NCBI RefSeq assembly: GCF_000024025.1 | Contig: NC_013131.1 | Location: forward strand, 1,302,001 to 1,366,000 | DNA: 64,000 bases | Source: Catenulispora acidiphila DSM 44928 | GTDB taxonomy: Bacteria > Actinomycetota > Actinomycetes > Streptomycetales > Catenulisporaceae | Direction: 5' to 3' | Part shown: piece after piece, positions 1 through 6,999 of the stretch | Position numbering within the stretch: position 1 is the first letter of the stretch | How the letters are laid out: every line of letters begins with the position of its first letter | The notes under the pieces: model-generated | The model's input: only the letters and a program-made list of their open reading frames with translations | Database searches by the model: none | What the model was told of the DNA's origin: nothing | Translations under genes and position numbers: made by a program

Positions 1-223
1 GCGAGGCGATCTGGGCGGCCAGTCCGTCGGCGTAGGGGAGCGGCGCGACGCCTCGCGCTCGGCGTTCGAAAAGTTCGCGGCCGAGGCGGGTCTCCAGCGC
101 GCGGATCTGCGTGGTGACCGTCGACTGGGACAGCCCGAGCAGGTGCGCGGCCGCGGTGAAGGAGCCGGAACGGTGCACCGCGAGGAACGTGCGCAGCTGG
201 TTGAGGTCCAAGGGATCGGTCAT
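1..223 (-). CDS. LysR-family transcriptional regulator, N-terminal part (runs off the window)
   Basis: Only the first 74 codons are inside the window, read leftward from an ATG at 223. The translation opens with a typical LysR winged-helix DNA-binding domain: the DLNQLRTFLAVHRSGSFTAA start, then an AAHLLGLSQSTVTTQIRALE recognition helix and LGRELFER. The effector-binding domain is outside the window. It is divergent to the DJ-1-like gene at 318 with 94 bp between them, the usual LysR arrangement, so control of that neighbour is plausible. No Shine-Dalgarno is visible; a TAGCCT -10-like hexamer (complement of 230-235) ends six bases before the ATG, which suggests a leaderless mRNA. Confidence 0.9.
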   Translation of the reverse strand, partial: MTDPLDLNQLRTFLAVHRSGSFTAAAHLLGLSQSTVTTQIRALETRLGRELFERRARGVAPLPYADGLAAQIAS

Positions 224-317
224 GCGCCGAGGCTACCGGCAAGCCATCGGGAAATCGATATGAGCCATCGGAGTGCCCATTGGTGTCGATAAGTTCACGA
301 GGTTTACTGTCGAGGGC
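224..317. promoter_or_regulatory. Divergent LysR / DJ-1 promoter region with repeated GCCATCGG
   Basis: This 94-bp gap separates two divergent genes. GCCATCGG occurs at 243-250 and again at 264-271, 21 bp apart (two helical turns) on the same face, with ATCGAT between. LysR proteins normally bind dyad or spaced sites in such gaps, so this is a candidate operator, but the repeats are direct rather than inverted and nothing proves binding. Confidence 0.35.
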
Positions 318-1013
318 ATGGCGAAGATCCTGATGGTTCTGACCGGTGCCGACTCCTGGACGCTGAAGGACGGCACGAAGCATCCGACCGGCTTCTGGGC
401 CGAGGAGGCGGTGGTGCCCTACCAGGCGCTGACGGCCGCCGGGCACGAGGTGACGGTCGCGACTCCCGGCGGCGTGGTGCCGACCGTGGACGCCGGCAGC
501 CTGTCGGCGCAGTTCACCGGCGGCGAGGAGGGCGCGCGGCAGATGTCCGACGCGCTCGCGGCGATGGCCGGGCTGCGCAGTCCCGTCGCGCTGGCCGACG
601 TCTCGGTCGGCGACTACGACGCGGTGTTCTACCCCGGCGGGCACGGCCCGATGGAGGACCTGGCCGAGGACGCCGAGTCCGGCCGGCTGCTCACCGCGGC
701 GCTGGGCTCCGGCAAGCCGCTCGCGGTGGTCTGCCACGGTCCGGCGGCGCTGCTCGCGGCGCACGGCGTGGACGGCGTGTCGGCGTTCGCCGGCTACCGC
801 GTCGCGGCGTTCACCAACGAGGAGGAAGCCCAGGGCGGTCTCGCCGACAAGGCGAAGTGGCTGCTGGAGGACCGCCTGGTCGCCGACGGCGTGGTGGTCG
901 ACAAGGCCGCGCCGTGGACGCCGCACGTGGTCGTGGACCGGAACCTGATCACCGGGCAGAACCCGATGTCGTCCGCTCCGTTGGCGGCGGAGCTGCTGAA
1001 GGCTCTTGGCTGA
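318..1013 (+). CDS. DJ-1/PfpI (Hsp31-like) family protein
   Basis: A 231-residue class I glutamine-amidotransferase-like protein of the DJ-1/PfpI superfamily. Family members act as chaperone/deglycase, glyoxalase III or cysteine hydrolases in the cytoplasm. The nucleophile elbow AVVCHGPAAL gives Cys139 followed by His140, and FWAEE supplies the conserved acidic residue (Glu29/Glu30) that tunes the cysteine in Hsp31-type proteins. The ATG at 318 (MAKILMVLTG) was chosen because the family begins with exactly this first beta strand; an upstream GTG/ATG extension adds 15 unrelated residues. It sits next to a divergent LysR gene and upstream of three NAD(P)-linked oxidoreductases, consistent with an electrophile or carbonyl stress locus (inference). 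The stop codon is the start of a heptamer repeat. Confidence 0.88.
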   Translation: MAKILMVLTGADSWTLKDGTKHPTGFWAEEAVVPYQALTAAGHEVTVATPGGVVPTVDAGSLSAQFTGGEEGARQMSDALAAMAGLRSPVALADVSVGDYDAVFYPGGHGPMEDLAEDAESGRLLTAALGSGKPLAVVCHGPAALLAAHGVDGVSAFAGYRVAAFTNEEEAQGGLADKAKWLLEDRLVADGVVVDKAAPWTPHVVVDRNLITGQNPMSSAPLAAELLKALG

Positions 1014-1062
1014 CTGCTGACTGCTGACTGCTAACTGCTGACTGCTGAGCGCTGACCGCTGG
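1010..1062. repeat. Tandem heptamer repeat (CTGACTG-like units)
   Basis: About seven head-to-tail copies of CTGACTG with decay toward the right end (CTAACTG, CTGAGCG, CTGACCG). The first unit carries the TGA stop of the DJ-1-like gene, and further in-register TGA codons follow in the other frames because the period is not a multiple of three. It is the only clear short tandem repeat in this part of the window. Confidence 0.85.
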
Positions 1063-1190
1063 CTTGATGCGCTGCGGCGCACGAGTGGCAGCGCCGCCGG
1101 GGCTCGGCGACGATGAGAACGCCGGGCCCGCCTCCTTTCACCCGTTCGACCCCTTTGTCTGATCCCCTCTTCACTCGTTTGGAGTAACCC

Positions 1191-2207
1191 GTGTCCGTCG
1201 CCAGTCGTGAATGGCAGCTGATCGCACGTCCGGTCGGCGAGCCGAAGGACTCCGATTTCCGTTTGGTGAGCACCGAGGTCGCCGACCCCGGGCCCGGCGA
1301 GGTCCTGGTGCGCAACACCTGGCTGTCCGTCGACCCGTACATGCGGGGTCGGATGGACGACGTGCCGTCCTACATCCCGCCGTTCCAGCTGAACGAGGCG
1401 ATGACCGGCGGCGCGGTCGGGGTCGTGGTGGCGGCCGGGGACGGCGCGGCGGTGCCGGTGGGGACGACCGTGCAGCACTTCGAGGGCTGGCGGGAGTACG
1501 CGCTGCTGGACGGGACGAAGGTGCAGCCGCTGGACGTCACGCTCGCGCCGCCGCAGGCGTATCTCGGCGTGCTGGGCGTGACCGGTCTGACCGCGTACGT
1601 CGGGCTCACCGAGATCGCGCCGGTGAAGGAGGGCGAGGTCGTCTTCATCTCCGGTGCGGCCGGCGCGGTCGGCTCGGTCGCCGGGCAGATCGCCAAGAAG
1701 CTCGGGGCGGCGAAGGTCATCGGCTCGGCCGGCGGTCCGGAGAAGGCGCGCCGGCTCAAGGAGGACTTCGGCTTCGACGCCGCGATCGACTACCGCGAGG
1801 GCCAGCTGCGCGCGCAGCTGAAGCAGGCGGCGCCGGAGGGTATCGACGTGTACTTCGACAACGTCGGCGGCGACCACCTCGACGCGGCGCTGACGCGCAT
1901 GAACCTGTTCGGGCGCATCGCGCTGTGCGGCGCGATCTCGGCGTACAACGAGAAGGAGCGGCCGTCCGGTCCGGCGCACCTGTCGAACGCGATCGGCAAG
2001 AGCCTGACACTGCGCGGGTTCACGATCGGGCACCACATGAAGACCTTCCCGGAGTACATCGGGAAGGCCGCCGGGTGGCTCGCGGACGGTTCGCTGCGGG
2101 CCGACGAGACCGTCGTCGACGGGATCGAGAACGGGCTGAACGCCTGGTTCGGGCTGATGAGCGGGGCGAACACCGGCAAGATGCTGGTGCGGCTGCCGGA
2201 GGCGTGA
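1191..2207 (+). CDS. NADP-dependent oxidoreductase, MDR superfamily (CurA / prostaglandin-reductase type)
   Basis: A 338-residue zinc-independent medium-chain dehydrogenase/reductase. The N-terminal GroES-like domain carries LSVDPYMRGRM, diagnostic of the leukotriene B4 12-hydroxydehydrogenase / CurA branch, and the cofactor domain has SGAAGAVGSVAGQIAKKLG around residues 150-170. Such enzymes reduce the double bond of alpha,beta-unsaturated ketones and aldehydes with NADPH. There are no zinc-binding cysteines. GTG 1191 follows a good GGAG at 1181-1184. Together with the neighbouring NAD(P)-binding protein and aldo/keto reductase it forms a same-strand run of small-molecule reductases; the physiological substrate cannot be told from sequence. 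Confidence 0.9.
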   Translation: MSVASREWQLIARPVGEPKDSDFRLVSTEVADPGPGEVLVRNTWLSVDPYMRGRMDDVPSYIPPFQLNEAMTGGAVGVVVAAGDGAAVPVGTTVQHFEGWREYALLDGTKVQPLDVTLAPPQAYLGVLGVTGLTAYVGLTEIAPVKEGEVVFISGAAGAVGSVAGQIAKKLGAAKVIGSAGGPEKARRLKEDFGFDAAIDYREGQLRAQLKQAAPEGIDVYFDNVGGDHLDAALTRMNLFGRIALCGAISAYNEKERPSGPAHLSNAIGKSLTLRGFTIGHHMKTFPEYIGKAAGWLADGSLRADETVVDGIENGLNAWFGLMSGANTGKMLVRLPEA

Positions 2208-2242
2208 GCTGTTTCGAGGCGGCTGTCTGATCATCAGACTCG

Positions 2243-2299
2243 TCCGGAGTCTGGTTCGGATCCAGTGCGGGTCTGGTCCGGAGTCTGATCCGGAGTCTG
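2243..2299. repeat. Three direct copies of TCCGGAGTCTG between two oxidoreductase genes
   Basis: The 11-mer TCCGGAGTCTG occurs at 2243-2253, 2277-2287 and 2289-2299, with related GGTCTGGTCCG and GTCTGGTTCGG blocks between. The unit contains the palindrome TCCGGA. It fills most of the 148-bp gap before the next gene. It may be a slipped-strand expansion, or a set of regulator sites; there is no clear terminator stem. Confidence 0.7.
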
Positions 2300-2355
2300 G
2301 TCCGAACGGTCGCCTCGACCTCCCGTTCGGCTCCCAGGTGGGATAGGGAGGACGC

Positions 2356-3012
2356 ATGCGTATCGTGATTGCGGGCGGCCATGGACAGATCGCCCTGTTG
2401 TTGGAAGCGCGGCTGAGCGCGGACGGTCACACCGTCCAGGGACTGCTGCGGCGTCCCGACGGCGCCGACGATCTGGTGGCCGTCGGCGCCGAGCCGGTCG
2501 TGTTCGATCTGGAGAGCGCGACCGCCGCGTCGCTGGCCGAGGTGATCCGCGGCGCCGACGCCGTGGTGTTCGCGGCGGGCGCGGGCGCCGGGAGCAGCGC
2601 TGAGCGGAAGTACACGGTGGATCTGGGCGGCTCGGTGCTGTTGGCCGACGCCGCCGAGCTCGCCGGGGTGCGGCGGTTCGTGCAGATCTCGTCGATGGGC
2701 GCCGGGGCGCCGGCCGCGCCGGGGTCGGACGCGACGTGGGTGGCGTACCTGGACGCCAAGACCAAGGCCGAGGACGATCTGCGGTCGCGCGATCTGGACT
2801 GGACGATCATCCGTCCCGGCGGGCTGCTGAACACGCCGGGGTTGGGCCTGGTGCACCTGGTCCCGCACACCGGGCGCGGGACTGTTCCGCGCGCCGACGT
2901 CGCGGACGTCCTGGCGGAGATCATCGAACAGCGCGCCGGGATCGGTCAGACCCTCGAGTTGGTGTCCGGGTCCACCCCGATTTCTCAGGCGGTCGAAGCC
3001 TGGAAGGGATGA
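2356..3012 (+). CDS. NAD(P)-binding Rossmann-fold protein (atypical SDR, NAD(P)H-binding family)
   Basis: A 218-residue single-domain atypical short-chain dehydrogenase/reductase. The N-terminus MRIVIAGGHGQIALLLEARL has the GxxGxxA-type dinucleotide loop, and the order of strands, VVFAAGAGAGS, FVQISSMGA and TIIRPGGLLNTPG, matches the NAD(P)H-binding/YwnB-like family. The catalytic Tyr-x-x-x-Lys is weak (YLDAKTKAE), as is common for these proteins, many of which act as redox sensors or isomerases rather than dehydrogenases. ATG 2356 has a strong GGGAGG upstream. The aldo/keto reductase starts four bases after the stop, so the two are probably cotranscribed. Confidence 0.85.
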   Translation: MRIVIAGGHGQIALLLEARLSADGHTVQGLLRRPDGADDLVAVGAEPVVFDLESATAASLAEVIRGADAVVFAAGAGAGSSAERKYTVDLGGSVLLADAAELAGVRRFVQISSMGAGAPAAPGSDATWVAYLDAKTKAEDDLRSRDLDWTIIRPGGLLNTPGLGLVHLVPHTGRGTVPRADVADVLAEIIEQRAGIGQTLELVSGSTPISQAVEAWKG

Positions 3013-3016
3013 GGAA

Positions 3017-3847
3017 ATGCAATACATCACTTTGAATGACGGCGTTCAGATCCCGCAGGTGGGTTTGGGCGTCTGGCGGGTCTCCGACGCTGAGGCCTAC
3101 GGCGCGGTCACGACGGCTCTCGAAGCCGGTTACCGCCACGTCGACACCGCCGCCGCCTACGAGAACGAGGGCGGCGTCGGCCGCGCGATCCGGGACTCCG
3201 GCATCCCGCGCAAGGACGTGTTCCTCACCACCAAGCTCTGGAACGGCGACCACGGCTACGACGCCGCGCTCCGCGCCTTCGACAAGAGTCTGGAGCGCCT
3301 CGGCACCGAGTACGTGGACCTGTATTTGATTCACTGGCCGGTCCCGGAACAGGATTTGTATATCGAAAGCTGGCGTGCCCTGGAGAAGATCCACTCCGAC
3401 GGCCGGGCCCGCGCGATCGGCGTCTCCAACTTCTCCGCCGAGACCTTGGAGCGCCTGGTCAAAGAGTCCAAGAAGGTCCCCTCGATCAACCAGATCGAAC
3501 TCCATCCCTACTTCTGCCAGCCCGCGATGCGCCAGCTGAACGAGAAGCTCGGCATCGTCACCGAGGACTGGAGTCCGCTGGGTCAGGGCGGCGACCTGCT
3601 CCAGGAGCCGGTGCTGACGCGCATCGGCGACGCCAAAGGCAAGACCGCGGCGCAGGTCGTGCTCCGCTGGCACATTCAGCTCGGCGACGTCGTGATCCCG
3701 AAGTCGGTCACCGCCTCGCGCATCGTGGAGAACATCGACGTCTTCGACTTCGAACTCACCAGCGCCGAGATGGACGAGATCACGGAGCTGCGGCGGGACG
3801 ACGGCCGGATCGGGCCGGATCCGGACCACTTCAATTATGTGGGGTGA
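3017..3847 (+). CDS. Aldo/keto reductase (AKR5-like, 2,5-diketo-D-gluconate reductase type)
   Basis: A 276-residue NADPH-dependent aldo/keto reductase with the full catalytic tetrad: Asp43 and Tyr48 in GYRHVDTAAAYEN, Lys73 in TTKLW and His106 in YLIHW. The cofactor-binding C-terminal part has IPKSVTASRIVENIDVFDFEL. It would reduce aldehydes and ketones to alcohols in the cytosol; family members are promiscuous and the natural substrate is not evident. ATG 3017 follows GATGAGGAA as ribosome-binding site, four bases after the previous stop. Its 3' end overlaps the convergent SUKH-type gene by 17 bp, so no terminator fits between them. Confidence 0.93.
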   Translation: MQYITLNDGVQIPQVGLGVWRVSDAEAYGAVTTALEAGYRHVDTAAAYENEGGVGRAIRDSGIPRKDVFLTTKLWNGDHGYDAALRAFDKSLERLGTEYVDLYLIHWPVPEQDLYIESWRALEKIHSDGRARAIGVSNFSAETLERLVKESKKVPSINQIELHPYFCQPAMRQLNEKLGIVTEDWSPLGQGGDLLQEPVLTRIGDAKGKTAAQVVLRWHIQLGDVVIPKSVTASRIVENIDVFDFELTSAEMDEITELRRDDGRIGPDPDHFNYVG

Positions 3848-4571
3848 GTGTGTAGGTGAGGAGCGCCTCGGGTGAGCGTGCCCGGACACTGATCCAGGCA
3901 CCGTCGGCGACGTGGGCGAGGATGTCGTCGCCGACGTACCAGGCGGTCTTGTACCAGTCGGGCTGGATGCAGGGGAGGGCGGTGAGGCCGGTTTCCTCCG
4001 GGCGGCCGTCGCCGGGTCGCGGTTGCCAGGCGGCGGTCAGGTCTTCGTCGTCGCCGATGATCGTCTCGGTGATCAGGGCTTCGACGAGGGCCAGGGACAG
4101 CTTGTCCGTCCAGGGCAGCCACTTCTCCTCGGCCTTGTCGGCGAGGTCGGGGCGGAGGTAGGTCGGCGGGTCTTCCTGGTGCAGGTCCGCCAGGAGGACG
4201 CCCCAGGTGCAGACGCCTTGGTTCTCGTCGCGGAAGGTGAGGGCGCCCTCGTAGATCTCCAGGTCCTTGGGGGTGGCGAGGGGGTCCTGGTTGCGGGTGA
4301 GGTCGTCGCGGCGGCCGAAGAGTTTCAGGGCTTCGCGCAGGGCAGCCGGGAGGGGGTGGCCGAGATCGGCGGCGGCGGTGTCGAGGTCTGCGTCGGTGTA
4401 GCCGTCGGCGGCGGTGGCGGTCAGGGGACGGTCGGACCAGTCAGCGGCTATCAGTTCGGCTACGTGCCAGGCGGCGGCGCGGTCGCCGGGGGTGGTGACG
4501 GCGGTGTGGAGGGCCGCGGATATGCGGGCGGCGGCGGTGTCGGCTGCCGCGTTCGCTGCGGTGTCGGTCAT
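3831..4571 (-). CDS. SMI1/KNR4 (SUKH)-like protein
   Basis: A 246-residue soluble protein. After an Ala/Thr-rich N-terminus and a region rich in Trp and Asp, residues about 65-120 resemble the SUKH (SMI1/KNR4) fold: DLDTAAADLGHPLPAALREALKLFGRRDDL, then a strand pair and EGALTFRDENQGVCTWGVLL. SUKH proteins in bacteria are frequently immunity proteins for polymorphic toxins, but many actinobacterial ones stand alone with no toxin nearby, as here. The ATG at 4571 lacks a Shine-Dalgarno; a TACGGT -10-like hexamer (complement of 4580-4585) lies eight bases upstream, suggesting a leaderless transcript. Divergent to the Gfo/Idh gene. Confidence 0.7.
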   Translation of the reverse strand: MTDTAANAAADTAAARISAALHTAVTTPGDRAAAWHVAELIAADWSDRPLTATAADGYTDADLDTAAADLGHPLPAALREALKLFGRRDDLTRNQDPLATPKDLEIYEGALTFRDENQGVCTWGVLLADLHQEDPPTYLRPDLADKAEEKWLPWTDKLSLALVEALITETIIGDDEDLTAAWQPRPGDGRPEETGLTALPCIQPDWYKTAWYVGDDILAHVADGAWISVRARSPEALLTYTLTPHN

Positions 4572-4613
4572 GGGCTCACACCGTAGCGGCGGGTGGCGTC
4601 ATCTTGCGCGACC

Positions 4614-5507
4614 ATGGGGTCTATGGACGAAGACGTGTTCGAGGTCGCGGTGATCGGGCTGGGAGGCATCGCGAGCAGTGCGTACCTGCCGGTGCTGGGG
4701 ACGCGCGCTGACCTGCGGTTGCGGCTGATGACGCGTGATCGGGCGCGGCTCGACGCGCTCGGGGCGGCGTACCGCGTGCCCGCGGAGTGCCGCTTCACGG
4801 AGATGGACGCGCTGCTCGGCGACGATCTGCCGCAGGCGGCGTTCGTGCACGTCGCGACGGTCGCCCACGTCGAGATCGTCGCGCGGCTCCTCGACGCCGG
4901 CGTCCCGACCTATGTCGACAAACCACTGGCCGACTCCCTCACCGAGTCGCGAGCGCTGGTCGAGCACGCCGAACGCACCCGCACACCCCTCATGGTCGGC
5001 TTCAACCGCCGCCACGCGCCGGCCTACGTCGCCGCCGCCCGCGCCCCACGCGAGACCGTGATCCTGCAGAAGAACGAGGCGGACGCCCCGGGCGTACTCC
5101 GCGACATCGTGTTCGACGACTTCATCCATGTGGCCGACACCCTCCGCTTCCTCGCCCCCGGCGAGGTCTCCGACGTGACAGTCTCCGGCCGCGTCGAGGA
5201 CGGCATGCTCGAACACGTCGCACTGACCCTCTCCGGACCCGGCTTCACCTGCTTCGGCACCATGAACCGCCGCGCCGGCGCAAAGGGCGAACGCCTCCAA
5301 CTCATCGGCGACGGCCACTGGCGCGACATCCGCGACCTGGCAGACGGCCCGACCGGCTGGGCACCGGTGGGACGCGTCAAGGGCATCGAGCAGATCTGCG
5401 AGCACTTCCTGGCGGCAGTACGCGGCGAGACGCAGTTCCCGGATCTGCAGGACGCACTCGCCACGCACGAGCTGTGCGAACAGGTGGTGGAACGGCTGGA
5501 TGGGTGA
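4614..5507 (+). CDS. Gfo/Idh/MocA-family oxidoreductase
   Basis: A protein of about 297 residues with the Gfo/Idh/MocA layout: an N-terminal Rossmann domain beginning FEVAVIGLGGIASSAYLPVL (GxGxxA), a VHVATVAHVEIVARLLDAGVPTYVDKPLA segment with the signature Glu/Asp-Lys-Pro triad (here DKP), and a C-terminal beta-sheet domain. Such enzymes oxidise or reduce sugar and inositol hydroxyls with NAD(P). The protein is shorter than typical sugar dehydrogenases (330-400). ATG 4614 lies eight bases after a CATCTT -10-like hexamer; ATG 4623 in the same frame is an equally possible start. The substrate cannot be inferred; neighbours give no sugar pathway. Confidence 0.82.
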   Translation: MGSMDEDVFEVAVIGLGGIASSAYLPVLGTRADLRLRLMTRDRARLDALGAAYRVPAECRFTEMDALLGDDLPQAAFVHVATVAHVEIVARLLDAGVPTYVDKPLADSLTESRALVEHAERTRTPLMVGFNRRHAPAYVAAARAPRETVILQKNEADAPGVLRDIVFDDFIHVADTLRFLAPGEVSDVTVSGRVEDGMLEHVALTLSGPGFTCFGTMNRRAGAKGERLQLIGDGHWRDIRDLADGPTGWAPVGRVKGIEQICEHFLAAVRGETQFPDLQDALATHELCEQVVERLDG

Positions 5508-5551
5508 CAGGGCTGCGTCACCCGGGCGCGGACAGGGAAGACAGGTACCTG

Positions 5552-6295
5552 ATGAGCGACCAGGGCGAGGCAGCGGAACCGGGGGAGCCCGGCGGAGGCG
5601 GAAGCGCGGGCGGCGGCGATGATGTCGGCGGCTCGAGCGGCGCTGCTCGCGGTGGTGGGGTTGGGCGTGGCGGCGAGGGCTATGGCGGGCAGGCTGCTGG
5701 GGCTGGGCGCGACAGCGATGGCGATGGCGATGGCGGGCAGGCAGCCGGAGCGGGGCACTCCAAGCCGCACCAGGCCGGCCACCAGCGTCACATCCCCGCT
5801 CAACTTCTTCTCGCGCTGGGCGTCCTGGGTCCCGTACTCCTCACCACCGCTTACTTCACCATTCCCTTCGGGGTGCTCGGGCCGAAGCATCGGGTGCTGT
5901 CGTGGCTGATCCTGGCCGGGCTGCTCACTCTTTTGGCCGTGGGCATGGTCATCACCACCAATCGCACCCTGACTGACCGCAGCGGCCGGTACCGCCACCC
6001 CGGGCTGGTCATCCTGCTTCTGTCGTGGGCGGCGATTCTGACATTCGCCGCCAGCTACTGGGCCATGGCTACACGGGAAGGGCAGTTCGTCGGGCTTCAG
6101 ACCAGGCTCGACGCGCTCTACTTCACCGGCGTCACCATGGCGACGGTCGGCTATGGCGACATCCATCCCACCGGGCAGGTCGCGCGGGGGGTGGTGCTGG
6201 TGCAGCTCGTCTACACCGGTGCGTTCCTGGTCGGGGGGATCACGGCGGTGCGGACGCGGACGCGGGCCAAGTTCGTGCGGCGGATGGAGGGCTAG
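5552..6295 (+). CDS. Two-pore-type potassium channel protein (ion channel family 2)
   Basis: A 247-residue membrane protein. Residues 1-75 are a Gly/Asp/Ala-rich, hydrophilic low-complexity tail. Then follow hydrophobic helices at LLLALGVLGPVLLTTAYF, VLSWLILAGLLTLLAVGMVI, GLVILLLSWAAILTFAASYW, and a pore unit: a re-entrant segment with the K+ selectivity filter TVGYGD at residues 198-203, then VVLVQLVYTGAFLVGGITAV. It should form a cytoplasmic-membrane K+ conductance, probably a tetramer. No RCK/TrkA_N regulatory domain follows. ATG 5552 is the first Met close to the body of the protein; the ribosome-binding site is weak. The DedA gene begins three bases after its stop, so they are likely one operon. 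Confidence 0.85.
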   Translation: MSDQGEAAEPGEPGGGGSAGGGDDVGGSSGAARGGGVGRGGEGYGGQAAGAGRDSDGDGDGGQAAGAGHSKPHQAGHQRHIPAQLLLALGVLGPVLLTTAYFTIPFGVLGPKHRVLSWLILAGLLTLLAVGMVITTNRTLTDRSGRYRHPGLVILLLSWAAILTFAASYWAMATREGQFVGLQTRLDALYFTGVTMATVGYGDIHPTGQVARGVVLVQLVYTGAFLVGGITAVRTRTRAKFVRRMEG

Positions 6296-6298
6296 GGG

Positions 6299-6910
6299 AT
6301 GCTCGATTGGCTCAGCAGCCTGCCGCCTGCGCTGATCTATGTCGTGGTGGCGCTGCTGGTGTTCGCTGAGGACGCGCTGTTCGTCGGCTTCGTGTTCCCG
6401 GGGGAGACGGCGGCGGTGATCGGCGGGGTGCTGGCGAACCGGGGGACGGTGTCCATCTGGGTGCTGGCGACCGTGGTGGTGGTCGCGGCGATCGCGGGGG
6501 ACAGCGTCGGCTTCGAGGTGGGGCGGCACTACGGCGTGCGGCTGCTGGACGTCGGGGTCCTGCGACGGCACAAGGTACGGATCGACAAGGCCCGGCAGCT
6601 GATCCGGCGCCGCGGGCCCGAGGCGGTGTTCCTCGGACGGTTCGTGTCCTTCTTCCGGGCCCTGATGCCGCCTCTGGCCGCCATCTCCCGCACCCCCTAC
6701 CGGAAGTTCCTGCTCTTCAACGCCCTCGGCGGTCTGGTGTGGGGCGTCGGCTTCACTCTGTTGGGCTACTTCGCCGGCGCCGCCTACTCGCGCGTGGAGC
6801 ACCTCGTCGGCGGGATCCTCGCCGGGGTCGTCGCGCTGATCGTGATCGTCGGGCTGATCGTGTGGCGCGTCCGGCGCGGCAGAGCGGAGCGTGCCGAGGA
6901 GGAGGGCTGA
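6299..6910 (+). CDS. DedA/VTT-family membrane protein
   Basis: A 203-residue integral membrane protein with the DedA (SNARE-associated/VTT) domain: PALIYVVVALLVFAEDALFVGFVFPGE, where the acidic E-D and the FPGE turn are family hallmarks, then GDSVGFEVGRHYG and FLGRFVSFFRALMPPLAAISRTPYRKFLLFNALGG, the membrane-embedded Arg motif. DedA proteins are implicated in flipping undecaprenyl phosphate or phosphatidylethanolamine and in envelope proton-motive-force homeostasis. ATG 6299 follows the potassium channel stop by three bases. A pairing with an ion channel fits an envelope or membrane-potential role (inference). Confidence 0.92.
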   Translation: MLDWLSSLPPALIYVVVALLVFAEDALFVGFVFPGETAAVIGGVLANRGTVSIWVLATVVVVAAIAGDSVGFEVGRHYGVRLLDVGVLRRHKVRIDKARQLIRRRGPEAVFLGRFVSFFRALMPPLAAISRTPYRKFLLFNALGGLVWGVGFTLLGYFAGAAYSRVEHLVGGILAGVVALIVIVGLIVWRVRRGRAERAEEEG

Positions 6911-6999
6911 CGTTCAGTCCGCCAGTGTGAGCAGCAGTCGAGCGCGCTCCGCAACCCGCACCACTAGTCGAAGCGACCGCGCCGTGACAGCGTGTCAGG

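Noticed and set aside
1010-1062. CRISPR array
   Set aside because: Units are 7 bp with no unique spacers and no cas genes nearby; it is a simple tandem repeat. The same holds for repeats at 2243-2299, 24735-24791 and 57284-57333.
3831-4571. Toxin-immunity module around the SUKH-type gene
   Set aside because: Neither neighbour looks like a polymorphic toxin; both are oxidoreductases.
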